From an uncultured Flavobacteriaceae bacterium (GTDB taxonomy: Bacteria > Bacteroidota > Bacteroidia > Flavobacteriales > Flavobacteriaceae), in assembly GCA_947311815.1 (NCBI GenBank), contig CAMZMA010000024.1, positions 1 through 12,602 on the forward strand: a DNA stretch of 12,602 nt, read 5' to 3'. Each line of letters opens with the position of its first letter. Position 1 is the stretch's first letter. The notes beneath the pieces are model-generated. The model had not been told where the DNA came from. It saw nothing but the letters and a program-made list of their open reading frames with translations, and searched no databases. Shown piece after piece: positions 6,872-12,602 of this stretch. The translations under genes and the position numbers were made by a program.

Positions 6872-7615
6872 ATGAAAAACTTCGGTATCAGAACATCAAA
6901 TCCTGCTTTTACTGGCTATTTTTGGAACAACAGTAAAAGTTATACAAAAGAAAAAATGTCGTTAAGTGGTGTTATTTTTAAGACATTTTTAATGCTTTGT
7001 TTGGTTGCCATAACAGCTTCTTACACTTGGAAACTTTTTTTTGAAGGCACCAATATTAAATGGTACACAACCATTGGCATGTTTGTAGCCATTGTTGCCA
7101 GTTTATTTATCTCTTTTAAACACAGTTTAGCAAAACCGTTATTGCCTATTTACGCCTTGGCAAAAGGATTTTTTTTAGGCGGTATTAGTGCCTACGCACA
7201 CAAACGTTTTCCGTATTTGCCATTACAGGCAATCGGTGTAACAATTCTTACTTTTTTTGTGATGCTATTCCTATTTAAAATTAAGATAATTAAAGTTACT
7301 CGTCAATTTAGAGCGGTAATTATTACGGCGTCCATCACTATTTTTACGGTGTATATTATCTCTTGGATTTTATCTTTTTTCGGAGTAAATGTTTCGTTTA
7401 TTTGGGGTACAGGTTGGTTTGCTATCGCATTTAATGTGATTGCAGCTATTGTTGCTTCGTTTAGTTTGCTCTTAGATTTTTATTATATTGATAGACAACT
7501 TGGGCGAGCACCTAAAGAAAAAGAATGGTTAGCAACTTGGGGTTTTTTAATTACCCTTATTTGGCTTTATATTGAAGTGCTACGTTTGCTAAAAAAATTA
7601 GCAATACGGTTTTAA
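6872..7615 (+). CDS. Bax inhibitor-1/YccA family membrane protein
   Basis: A 247-residue protein of the Bax inhibitor-1/YccA superfamily (BaxI_1 branch, PF12811). It opens with FGIRTSNPAF (4-13), the signature of this branch, and has about seven membrane segments, starting near residues 33-52 and 67-82 and ending near 222-240. The C-terminal region LLDFYYID (200-207) followed by EWLATWGFLITLIWLYIEVLRLL (218-240) carries the conserved acidic residues of the family. E. coli YccA binds the membrane protease FtsH and eukaryotic relatives leak calcium; neither role is shown for this branch. It starts 19 bases after the glycosyltransferase stop on the same strand and may be read from the same transcript, though TATATTTA at 6854-6861 is one base off a -7 promoter element. 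Confidence 0.9.
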   Translation: MKNFGIRTSNPAFTGYFWNNSKSYTKEKMSLSGVIFKTFLMLCLVAITASYTWKLFFEGTNIKWYTTIGMFVAIVASLFISFKHSLAKPLLPIYALAKGFFLGGISAYAHKRFPYLPLQAIGVTILTFFVMLFLFKIKIIKVTRQFRAVIITASITIFTVYIISWILSFFGVNVSFIWGTGWFAIAFNVIAAIVASFSLLLDFYYIDRQLGRAPKEKEWLATWGFLITLIWLYIEVLRLLKKLAIRF

Positions 7616-7684
7616 TCTTTGACAGAAATTTTATAAATACTTTTTTCTGACAGACCGAAAATCGCCTATTTAGATTGATTTATG

Positions 7685-7692
7685 TATATTTG
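7685..7692 (+). promoter_or_regulatory. Candidate -7 promoter element of the toxin-antitoxin pair
   Basis: TATATTTG is an exact match to TAnnTTTG, 25 bases before the antitoxin ATG. No clear TTG at the -33 position is seen, which would fit a weak or autoregulated promoter but also a chance match. Confidence 0.45.
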
Positions 7693-7717
7693 TTTTACAA
7701 CAAGTAGCTTTTAAAAA

Positions 7718-7966
7718 ATGGGAACAATTGAATTAAGAAAAAAATGGAAGAAATCTATAACTACTGTTGATGATCGGTTTTTAAGAATGATTGACGCTCT
7801 CTACAATAGTTATTTAAAAAACCCTAAATTAGATTTTTTTGATGAACTTCCTAAAGAAATACAAGAAACACTTTTAATAAGTAGAAAAGAAGCAAAAAAC
7901 GGTTTTGTGACACCTCATACTGAAATAATGTCTCTATTTAGAGAAAAATACAGCACTACTGATTAA
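7718..7966 (+). CDS. Antitoxin of a type II RelE/ParE-type toxin-antitoxin pair
   Basis: An 82-residue acidic/basic mixed protein with the build of Bacteroidota addiction-module antitoxins: an N-terminal helix region containing TTVDDRFLRMIDALY (15-29), then ELPKEIQETLLISRKEAKNG (about 43-62), and a C-terminal TPHTEIMSLFREKY (65-78) that matches the frequent (S/P)HEEVM..(I/L)REKY ending. No classical DNA-binding motif is obvious by eye. Its role is assigned mainly from gene order: it lies 6 bases upstream of a recognisable RelE/ParE-type toxin, in the usual antitoxin-first arrangement. It would bind and neutralise that toxin, and possibly repress the shared promoter. Confidence 0.8.
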   Translation: MGTIELRKKWKKSITTVDDRFLRMIDALYNSYLKNPKLDFFDELPKEIQETLLISRKEAKNGFVTPHTEIMSLFREKYSTTD

Positions 7967-7972
7967 ACTAAT

Positions 7973-8272
7973 ATGAAAGTAGTTTGGACAAATTTAGCTA
8001 CAAAATCTTTTGAAGAAGAATTAAATTTTATCGCAACTAAATGGTCTTTTAAAGAAGTAAATAACTTTATTGATTTAGTAGATGAATTTATAAAAAATTT
8101 AGAAAACGGAATTCTTTTAGGGAAAATATCTGTTAAAACAAATATTTATTCTTTCGTACTATCTAAACAAACTTCTGTCTTTTTTGATTACCATGAAGAA
8201 ACAGCGATTATTGAGGTGTTATTGTTTTGGAATAACCAAAAAAATCCTACAACATTAAAAAAATTACTCTAA
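7973..8272 (+). CDS. RelE/ParE-family toxin
   Basis: A 99-residue protein with the compact RelE/ParE pattern: VVWTNLATKSFEEELNFIATKW (3-24) forms the two N-terminal helices, a middle strand region IYSFVLSKQTSVFFDYHEE follows, and the end IIEVLLFWNNQKNPTTLKKLL matches the frequent LLSLWDNRQDPKKL ending. In that tail Gln replaces the arginine usually seen in the (D/N)NRxxP motif, so activity is uncertain. Relatives either cleave ribosome-bound mRNA (RelE) or block gyrase (ParE); sequence alone does not decide which. The gene is 6 bases after the antitoxin. Its stop overlaps by 4 bases (8269-8272) the stop of a convergent small membrane-protein gene. Confidence 0.82.
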   Translation: MKVVWTNLATKSFEEELNFIATKWSFKEVNNFIDLVDEFIKNLENGILLGKISVKTNIYSFVLSKQTSVFFDYHEETAIIEVLLFWNNQKNPTTLKKLL

Positions 8273-8418
8273 AAAAACCGCTCTAAAATAGCTTCTGCCT
8301 TAAACCAAAGCAACAATGCAATAACTAGTAATAAGATTAAAAATAAACCTTTTTGAGGTTTTGTTCTTTTGCGTTTTCCAAATCTTCTAAAGGTTAGTTT
8401 TTTTTCGGTGTTTTTCAT
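8269..8418 (-). CDS. Small single-pass membrane protein (49 residues)
   Basis: A short ORF starting at ATG 8416-8418 and ending TAG at 8269-8271. It begins MKNTEKKLTFRRFGKRKR, strongly basic, followed by one hydrophobic helix (about residues 24-39, GLFLILLLVIALLLWF) and a short tail KAEAILERFF. By the positive-inside rule the N-terminus is cytoplasmic. A full Bacteroidota promoter (TTTG, 18 bases, TATCTTTG) lies 30-60 bases upstream, which is good evidence that it is expressed. I recall similar short proteins next to mnmD in flavobacteria, but cannot confirm this. Function unknown. The last 4 bases overlap the end of the toxin gene on the opposite strand. Confidence 0.7.
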   Translation of the reverse strand: MKNTEKKLTFRRFGKRKRTKPQKGLFLILLLVIALLLWFKAEAILERFF

Positions 8419-8447
8419 TTTAAAAAATGCTTTTTTTCATTACTATT

Positions 8448-8478
8448 CAAAGATAGTTTTTTTAAATAAAAGGCAAAA
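8448..8478 (-). promoter_or_regulatory. Bacteroidota-type promoter of the 49-residue membrane protein
   Basis: On the minus strand TTTTG (8474-8478) is followed by 18 bases and then TATCTTTG (8448-8455), an exact -7 element TAnnTTTG. This is close to the -33/-7 arrangement known for Bacteroidota sigma factor. It abuts the end of mnmD (stop at 8479-8481) and lies 29 bases before the small gene's ATG, so that gene need not depend on mnmD transcription. Confidence 0.65.
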
Positions 8479-9150
8479 CTACAAACTAGTAATTTTTGTA
8501 GCGCGTAACATTTCTCTTTTCCCTGGAGGTCCAGGTAACCGTTCTACTGTAAACCCAACAGATTGCATCGCTCTACGCACACTTCCTTTTGCAGAATAAG
8601 TGACTAAGATTCCGTTATTTTTTAAGGCGATAAACATTATTTTAAAAATGTCTTCTGTCCATAAGTCGGGTTGTACTCTTGCTCCGAAAGCATCAAAATA
8701 AATGAGATCAAATTGATTTTCATCATTAATATCTGTAAAAAATTGTTTTCGTTTTGTGAGTGAAAACGTATTAGAAACAGCATGCTTTTTATCCCACGAA
8801 GTGGCGTGTATTTTATGAAATATTGATTGATAATTACTCGCTTTTAGCTCAGAAACATAATTTAATTTAATGATTTCATCCTCAGAAACAGGATACGCTT
8901 CTACGCCAACATAATCAATCTTTGTGTTGTTTTTTTGTCCTTCTAAAAAGCTAATAAAACAGTTGAGTCCTGTGCCAAAACCGATTTCTAAAATAGCAAT
9001 CTCTTCTTTATTTATTTGTTCAAATCCCGCTTTTATAAACACGTGATACGCTTCTTGTATCGCTCCGTGTTTTGAATGATATTGCTCATTCCAATCAGGT
9101 AAATGAATGGTGGTAGAGCCATCGGAAGTAATGATAATTTCTCGTTTCAT
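8479..9150 (-). CDS. mnmD: tRNA (5-methylaminomethyl-2-thiouridine)(34)-methyltransferase MnmD
   Basis: SAM-dependent methyltransferase of the DUF752/Methyltransf_30 family (PF05430), which methylates 5-aminomethyl(-2-thio)uridine at the wobble position of certain tRNAs. In E. coli this domain is fused to an FAD oxidoreductase as MnmC; here it stands alone at 223 residues, the usual state in Bacteroidota. Visible motifs are the SAM-binding EIGFGTGLN (55-63), YFDAFGARVQPDLW (151-164), TYSAKGSVRRAMQSVGF (184-200) and the family tail LPGPPGKREMLRAT (205-218). The start MKREIIIT is the first Met. It begins 18 bases after the terminator of the upstream lipoprotein operon, and I see no exact -7 element for it. 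Confidence 0.93.
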   Translation of the reverse strand: MKREIIITSDGSTTIHLPDWNEQYHSKHGAIQEAYHVFIKAGFEQINKEEIAILEIGFGTGLNCFISFLEGQKNNTKIDYVGVEAYPVSEDEIIKLNYVSELKASNYQSIFHKIHATSWDKKHAVSNTFSLTKRKQFFTDINDENQFDLIYFDAFGARVQPDLWTEDIFKIMFIALKNNGILVTYSAKGSVRRAMQSVGFTVERLPGPPGKREMLRATKITSL

Positions 9151-9167
9151 TTTTTGTTTTTCAGGAT

Positions 9168-9203
9168 AAAAAAAGGAAATAATTGACTGACAACTATTTC
9201 CTT
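9168..9203 (-). terminator. Intrinsic terminator of the lipoprotein operon
   Basis: On the minus strand AAGGAAATA (9195-9203) pairs perfectly with TATTTCCTT (9173-9181) across a 13-base loop, and the descending arm runs directly into a T tract (complement of 9168-9174). Position, 28 bases after the stop of the heme lipoprotein and before mnmD, fits transcription ending after that operon. The stem is AT-rich, so termination may be partial. Confidence 0.8.
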
Positions 9204-9230
9204 AATTCTTTTGTTTTTATAGTAATTAAA

Positions 9231-9695
9231 CTATTGAATTAACAACTTTTTTATTCGTGGTATTGGACCAGCACAAGTTGTTTTATGACAAGCAATACAA
9301 CTATTAATAGCTCTATTAAACGCTTCTTTTCTGTCATTTTTATCCACTTTAAAAACACCTTTCATGTTGTTGATGTATAGTTTAGAAAAGGTTTCAAAAC
9401 TTGCATTTCTATCAGAAGGATCTGTTAAATTGGCTGTGTGAATGGCTAAATATTCTTTAGAAAAATCGCCCAAATCTTTACCTGCAATAATATTTTCTTT
9501 TACTTGACGGTTTTTTTCTAACATCAAACGCATTAAATTTGCCATTTCTGAGTTTTTGTACATGTCAAAACTGGCAGGTGTTGCGGTTACAATTTCTATT
9601 TCTTGGGTTGCTTTTTTTTCAGGCTTCTTGTTGTCGCAAGAAACTGTACTTATCAGCAAAAATAATAGTAAGAATGTTACTGTTTTATTTTGCAT
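9231..9695 (-). CDS. Lipoprotein with a single CxxCH heme site (cytochrome c'-like)
   Basis: A 154-residue exported protein. A hydrophobic signal (about residues 5-19) ends at ISTVSC, so Cys20 is the likely lipidated residue. The mature part is mostly helical. Near the C-terminus CIACH (133-137) is a covalent heme c site with His137 as the proximal ligand. Heme attachment at the end of a helical domain recalls class II cytochromes c', which bind gases or carry electrons; that comparison rests on layout only. The start overlaps the end of the DUF4920 gene by 11 bases, so the two are co-transcribed and probably translationally coupled. They may work together in the periplasm or at the outer membrane. 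An intrinsic terminator follows. Confidence 0.78.
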   Translation of the reverse strand: MQNKTVTFLLLFLLISTVSCDNKKPEKKATQEIEIVTATPASFDMYKNSEMANLMRLMLEKNRQVKENIIAGKDLGDFSKEYLAIHTANLTDPSDRNASFETFSKLYINNMKGVFKVDKNDRKEAFNRAINSCIACHKTTCAGPIPRIKKLLIQ

Positions 9696-10203
9696 CTTTC
9701 ACTTCCATTAAAACACCGTCAGCTTCAAAAGCTAAGGTTCTTTTGGGTTCAGTAATTTTTGCAATTTCTTCTGCAGATTTACCTGCATCTTTTGCGTAAT
9801 GTTGTAATTCTGAAACAGAAATAGTAGTTACAAATGCTTTTCCGTTTACTACAGTTTCGTGTCCTTTAGAGTTAAAAGGCATAAAAAAGGCATAATCTTT
9901 AAAACGTACCATCGTTTCTTGGTTGTCGCCTAAATCTACTTTCATCCAACATCCTTTTTTTTGACAAACACTATTTACGGTAGATTTGAATTTTACTTGT
10001 ACAGTATCTCCTGCTTTTAAACTAGCAAATTTTGCTTTCATTTCACTAGCTGTCATGGCATCATCCATAGAAATTTTTTCTCCAAAAGAAGCAAACGTTA
10101 TTTTTTCTTTTTTAGTTTCTTGTGTTTTTTCTGCTTTTTTTTCTGATTTACATGCTGTAAAAACCAATAAAAAAATCATGGTTGCTTTCATAAATAGTTT
10201 CAT
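9685..10203 (-). CDS. DUF4920-domain lipoprotein
   Basis: A 172-residue exported lipoprotein: MKLFMKATMIFLLVFTAC gives a short signal with Cys18 as the lipid-bearing residue. After a Lys/Glu-rich linker (19-35) comes the DUF4920 domain with its conserved VCQKKGCWMKV (79-89, Cys80 and Cys85), the centre of the family. The two cysteines could bind a metal or form a disulfide; the function is unknown. I choose ATG 10201-10203 as the start. A longer reading would begin at a TTG (10231-10233), but that triplet is part of the -7 promoter element, and its extra residues would disturb the signal peptide. The gene overlaps the heme lipoprotein by 11 bases. Confidence 0.85.
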   Translation of the reverse strand: MKLFMKATMIFLLVFTACKSEKKAEKTQETKKEKITFASFGEKISMDDAMTASEMKAKFASLKAGDTVQVKFKSTVNSVCQKKGCWMKVDLGDNQETMVRFKDYAFFMPFNSKGHETVVNGKAFVTTISVSELQHYAKDAGKSAEEIAKITEPKRTLAFEADGVLMEVKDAK

Positions 10204-10230
10204 AATCAATTTTTTATTTAAAATTATACA

Positions 10231-10261
10231 CAAATATAATTCTTTCTAAGAAAACCCTCAA
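10231..10261 (-). promoter_or_regulatory. Promoter of the DUF4920-heme lipoprotein operon
   Basis: On the minus strand TTG (10259-10261), a 20-base spacer and TATATTTG (10231-10238, exact TAnnTTTG) form a standard Bacteroidota promoter, 27 bases before the chosen ATG. This supports the shorter start of the DUF4920 gene. Confidence 0.65.
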
Positions 10262-10292
10262 TTAATTTCGTTAAAAAAGATAACATTTTTTG

Positions 10293-10300
10293 TAACTTTG
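10293..10300 (+). promoter_or_regulatory. -7 promoter element of ilvE
   Basis: TAACTTTG is an exact TAnnTTTG element, 24 bases before the ATG at 10325. A -33 TTG is not evident (TTTCG at 10266-10270 is the nearest). The element includes the TTG at which a longer ilvE reading would begin, which argues for the downstream ATG. Confidence 0.55.
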
Positions 10301-10324
10301 CATACTTCATTTAAAACCATTTTT

Positions 10325-11383
10325 ATGAGTGCTAGTATTACTATCAATCCAATAGAAAAAACAAGAATAAACAGCGTAGATTTTAATAATTTAGGATTTG
10401 GTCAAGTTTTTTCTGACCATATGTTTATGTGTAATTATAAAGATGGAAAATGGCAACAACCTCAAATTTTACCGTATCAACCGATTACATTAGATCCTTC
10501 GGCTAAAATTTTTCACTACGGTCAATCTGTTTTTGAAGGGATGAAAGCCTACAAAGATGCTGATGATACTATTTTGTTATTCCGTCCTTTAGACAATTGT
10601 AAGCGAATTAATATTTCTGCTGAACGATTGGCAATTCCTGCTTTTCCAGAAGATGTTTTTATGGATGGCTTAAAAGAATTATTAAAATTAGATAAAAAAT
10701 GGATTCCGACTTCAAACGGAAGTTCATTATACATAAGACCTTTTGTTTTTGCAACAGGAACAGGTTTTCATGCTTCTCCTTCTGATGAATATACCTTTAT
10801 TATTGCTACTTCTCCTTCGGGAGCTTATTTTGCTGGTGATGTAAAAGTATTGATTGAAGAAAAATACTCTAGATCTGCAAATGGCGGTGTAGGTTTTGCA
10901 AAAGCTGGTGGTAATTATGCGGGTCAGTTTTATCCTACACAATTGGCGAAAGCAAAAGGCTATCAACAGGTTATTTGGACGGATGATAATTCGCACGAAT
11001 TTATTGAAGAAGCTGGTGCCATGAATATTTTTATCAGAATTAACGACACATTAATTACAGCGCCAACTAGTGATCGAATTTTAGACGGAATTACCCGAAA
11101 AAGTGTGCTTAAAATTGCCGAAGCAGAAGGAATACAGGTAGAAGTACGAAAAATTAAAGTATCAGAATTGGTTGATGCTGCAAAAAACGGTTCGTTAAAA
11201 GAAATGTTTGGTGCAGGTACAGCAGCCGTAATTTCGCCAATACAAGGTTTCGGGTTTAGAGAGCAAGATTATACGTTACCTATAGTAAAAAACAGTTTTG
11301 CTACGTTACTAAAAAATAAAATTACAGACATACAATACAACAGAGCCGAAGACAAATACGGTTGGCGTGTTGTGGTTAAATAG
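10325..11383 (+). CDS. ilvE: Branched-chain amino acid aminotransferase IlvE
   Basis: PLP-dependent class IV aminotransferase that interconverts leucine, isoleucine and valine with their 2-oxo acids, using glutamate/2-oxoglutarate. The 352-residue length and motif set fit the type II bacterial/eukaryotic BCAT subgroup. The PLP lysine is Lys193 in GFAKAGGNYAG; YGQSVFEGMKAY (65-76), YIRPFVFATG (136-145), FIEEAGAMNIF (226-236, Glu228/229 at the PLP pyridine nitrogen site) and GAGTAAVISPI (297-307) are the other family segments. The ATG at 10325 gives MSASITINPIEK; a longer form would start at a TTG inside the promoter and is rejected. It is transcribed alone, divergent from the lipoprotein operon and convergent with the MazG-like gene, whose end is 52 bases away. 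Confidence 0.95.
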   Translation: MSASITINPIEKTRINSVDFNNLGFGQVFSDHMFMCNYKDGKWQQPQILPYQPITLDPSAKIFHYGQSVFEGMKAYKDADDTILLFRPLDNCKRINISAERLAIPAFPEDVFMDGLKELLKLDKKWIPTSNGSSLYIRPFVFATGTGFHASPSDEYTFIIATSPSGAYFAGDVKVLIEEKYSRSANGGVGFAKAGGNYAGQFYPTQLAKAKGYQQVIWTDDNSHEFIEEAGAMNIFIRINDTLITAPTSDRILDGITRKSVLKIAEAEGIQVEVRKIKVSELVDAAKNGSLKEMFGAGTAAVISPIQGFGFREQDYTLPIVKNSFATLLKNKITDIQYNRAEDKYGWRVVVK

Positions 11384-11435
11384 TTTGATTTAGAAACGAA
11401 TTTACACGAAATAGAGTTTTAGTTTTTTGAGGTGT

Positions 11436-11822
11436 TTATTTCTCTAAAATCTCTTTAATATTTGGCTTAAAGTAGTTAGGTCCTTTTAGTACTTTTCCGT
11501 CTTCACGATAAATAGGTTTTCCGTCTTCGCCTAATTTACTCATGTTACTTCGTTGAATTTCATTAAACACTTCTTCTATTTTATCTTGCATACCGTGTTC
11601 TATAATGGTACCGCATAAAATGTATAACATATCGCCCAAAGCATCGGCAACTTCTACCAAATCGTTATTTTGTGCTGCTTCTAAATATTCTTCGTTTTCT
11701 TCTTTCATCAACTCAAAACGCAAACGATTTCTTTTTTCGGTTATGTTTGCCGTTGGCGTGTTTTTAATGCCTAATTTAAACGCTGTATGAAATTTATGTA
11801 CAGCAGCTATTTTGTTTTTCAT
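11436..11822 (-). CDS. MazG-like nucleoside triphosphate pyrophosphohydrolase
   Basis: A 128-residue all-helical NTP pyrophosphohydrolase of the MazG/phosphoribosyl-ATP pyrophosphohydrolase superfamily (PF01503). The magnesium-binding motif ExxE-x12-ExxD is visible as EENEEYLEA (41-49) and VEVADALGDMLY (56-67, Glu57, Asp60, Asp64). Members hydrolyse NTPs or dNTPs to the monophosphate and pyrophosphate, often removing non-canonical nucleotides. The tail YREDGKVLKGPNYFKPNIKEIL is typical of the single-domain forms found in Bacteroidota and phages. The substrate is unknown. It is convergent with ilvE, and the spacer between them shows no clear terminator for either. A strong hairpin lies about 43 bases upstream of its start. 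Confidence 0.88.
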   Translation of the reverse strand: MKNKIAAVHKFHTAFKLGIKNTPTANITEKRNRLRFELMKEENEEYLEAAQNNDLVEVADALGDMLYILCGTIIEHGMQDKIEEVFNEIQRSNMSKLGEDGKPIYREDGKVLKGPNYFKPNIKEILEK

Positions 11823-11864
11823 GTGTTTGTTTTTTGTTTGTTAATTTATAACTGTTCTCCATAC

Positions 11865-11885
11865 ATCCCGATAAAAAATCGGGAT
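11865..11885. repeat. Perfect hairpin in the leader of the MazG-like gene
   Basis: ATCCCGAT at 11865-11872 and ATCGGGAT at 11878-11885 pair over 8 bases around a five-A loop. Neither side is followed by a T tract in its direction of reading, so it is not a standard terminator. The adjoining ACTCGAACTG (11886-11895) resembles part of the hemW repeat arm (CTCGAACGG). It may be a dispersed palindrome or a leader structure. In the 219-base gap 11823-12041 I see nothing else firm, apart from the doubtful short ORF. Confidence 0.55.
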
Positions 11886-11937
11886 ACTCGAACTGATAAT
11901 ATCGTTTTTAAATCGTCTTTTTTAATATAAATACAGA

Positions 11938-12012
11938 TTAACAGTATGTTACATAATTAATTGCTGTTTTCATAGAAGGAATTGCTTCGTTTATGATTGC
12001 ATCAAGAATCAT
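11938..12012 (-). other. Doubtful 24-codon ORF
   Basis: ATG at 12010-12012 opens MILDAIINEAIPSMKTAINY and closes at TAA 11938-11940. Codons look ordinary for this genome and ACAAA precedes the ATG, but I recognise no family, no exact promoter element is present, and a chance ORF of this size is likely. It may be a gene remnant. Confidence 0.2.
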
Positions 12013-12041
12013 TTTGTTAATTTTGCTAAAAATACAATTTT

Positions 12042-12251
12042 ATGTTTACTAGAGGTCGGATTATTTTTGCAATTTCTTTTGCTATTGTTTTTATTGGATT
12101 TATGATTTATAGTTATACCAAAGATGCTAAAAATCATAAAACATACTACCAAAAAGCAGGATTAAAAACATTATTGTGGTCTTTAGCCGTTATTGCTATT
12201 TTTTTATTATTTCGTTTTCATGGTGCTGTTAGAACCTTCTTTTTTGGATAA
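12042..12251 (+). CDS. Small two-pass membrane protein of unknown function
   Basis: A 69-residue protein with two hydrophobic helices, about residues 7-24 (IIFAISFAIVFIGFMIYS) and 44-58 (LLWSLAVIAIFLLF), joined by a polar loop TKDAKNHKTYYQKAGLK. The first residues MFTRGR are basic, which suggests both termini are cytoplasmic. I recall similar MFTRGR-type proteins in flavobacteria but cannot name a function. It stands alone on the plus strand, 70 bases from the convergent ORF6N gene. The ATG is the first in frame, and the AT-rich leader carries no exact -7 element. Confidence 0.65.
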   Translation: MFTRGRIIFAISFAIVFIGFMIYSYTKDAKNHKTYYQKAGLKTLLWSLAVIAIFLLFRFHGAVRTFFFG

Positions 12252-12322
12252 AATATAGCTTTGTTATTATTATTTTTGTTATTCACCACACAATGCAATT
12301 ATGCGAAAACAGAGGTCAAGAT

Positions 12323-12602
12323 CTACTTTCTCTCTTTTTTGTAACCTATTTGAGTTCTTGGTTTTTCGTTTTCTTTCTTGTTGGTTAATTCATCTAAATA
12401 GTTAAAAACCAATTCAATATTTTTAGAGTGATTAGATAGTTTTTTTTTGATTTCTTCAATATCAAGTTTTAGGCTTAAATTATCGGTTAAAATTTCCCGC
12501 ATTTTTGTAAATACTCTAATAATTCTAATATTTACTTGAATGGCTTTTTTACTATTCAAAACACAAGATAACATTGTAACACCTTGCTCTGTAAAACAAA
12601 AA
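12323..12602 (-). CDS. ORF6N-domain protein, C-terminal part (5' end outside window)
   Basis: The reading frame stays open to the right edge, so the Met at 12572-12574 is internal and the gene begins outside the window. The visible 92 residues start with FCFTEQGVTMLSCVLNSKKA, the end of the ORF6N domain (PF10543), followed by VNIRIIRVFTKMRE and a coiled-coil-like helix (LKLDIEEIKKKLSNHSKNIELVF), then a basic tail ending GYKKERK. ORF6N domains occur in phage antirepressor-like proteins and in stand-alone bacterial proteins of uncertain role, possibly DNA-binding. Its presence hints at an accessory or phage-derived region to the right, though chromosomal copies are frequent in Bacteroidota. Confidence 0.85.
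   Translation of the reverse strand, partial: FCFTEQGVTMLSCVLNSKKAIQVNIRIIRVFTKMREILTDNLSLKLDIEEIKKKLSNHSKNIELVFNYLDELTNKKENEKPRTQIGYKKERK

Noticed and set aside
10204..10233. Ten-residue N-terminal extension of the DUF4920 protein from a TTG start
   Set aside because: The TTG is part of the TATATTTG promoter element, and the signal peptide begins sensibly at the ATG 10201-10203.
10298..10324. Nine-residue N-terminal extension of IlvE from a TTG start
   Set aside because: The TTG is part of the TAACTTTG promoter element, and family members align from the ATG at 10325.
10727..10996. Minus-strand ORF of 89 codons
   Set aside because: It is fully inside ilvE on the other strand and rich in Arg, Ser and Cys in the way of an antisense shadow.
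11384..11435. Bidirectional terminator between ilvE and the MazG-like gene
   Set aside because: GAAATA and TATTTC can pair at a distance, but the stem is broken and no clean T tract follows, so I do not call it.
12323..12574. Complete 83-residue gene starting at the Met 12572-12574
   Set aside because: The frame continues upstream with FTEQGVT directly before this Met, the usual internal sequence of ORF6N proteins, so the Met is internal.
1..12602. CRISPR array, tRNA or rRNA genes, riboswitch
   Set aside because: I saw no regularly spaced repeats, no cloverleaf-like or rRNA-like segments and no recognisable aptamer; a covariance-model search would settle the RNA question.

Overview
The window looks like a piece of a Flavobacteriaceae (Bacteroidota) chromosome. 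Base composition is AT-rich, several upstream regions carry the Bacteroidota -7 promoter element TAnnTTTG, lipoproteins are common, and the gene families match marine flavobacteria in the Tenacibaculum/Polaribacter range (an inference; I cannot place the genus). Most of it is housekeeping sequence, with short repeats and small mobile-looking units interspersed. No stretch longer than 300 bases lacks a gene; the largest gap is about 220 bases, at 11823-12041.

Left block, minus strand, 1-4667: ruvC (Holliday junction resolvase), a remnant of a four-helix-bundle (S23-like) gene, hemW (heme chaperone, radical SAM), a cyclase-family metal hydrolase, and a CLC-type chloride channel with CBS domains that runs off the left edge. 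All read leftwards. The four-helix remnant sits between near-perfect 18-base inverted repeats, and hemW carries in-frame extra segments that look like inserted repeat elements.

Middle block, plus strand, 4751-8272: a YbhN/LPG-synthase-type membrane protein overlaps a membrane glycosyltransferase by 4 bases. A Bax inhibitor-1/YccA-type membrane protein follows, then a type II toxin-antitoxin pair (antitoxin first, RelE/ParE-type toxin second).

Right-middle block, minus strand, 8269-10203: a 49-residue single-pass membrane protein with its own consensus promoter, mnmD (tRNA wobble-uridine methyltransferase), and a two-gene lipoprotein operon (DUF4920 protein plus a CxxCH heme protein) that ends in an intrinsic terminator. 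A divergent promoter region separates this operon from ilvE (branched-chain aminotransferase) on the plus strand.

Right end: a MazG-like NTP pyrophosphohydrolase on the minus strand, a short gap holding a strong hairpin and a doubtful 24-codon ORF, a 69-residue two-pass membrane protein on the plus strand, and the C-terminal part of an ORF6N-domain protein entering from the right edge on the minus strand.

I see no clear new defence or biosynthetic system. The most unusual content is the set of repeat-derived insertions around ruvC-hemW, a CLC protein lacking both classical proton-coupling glutamates, and the uncharacterised DUF4920/heme lipoprotein pair.
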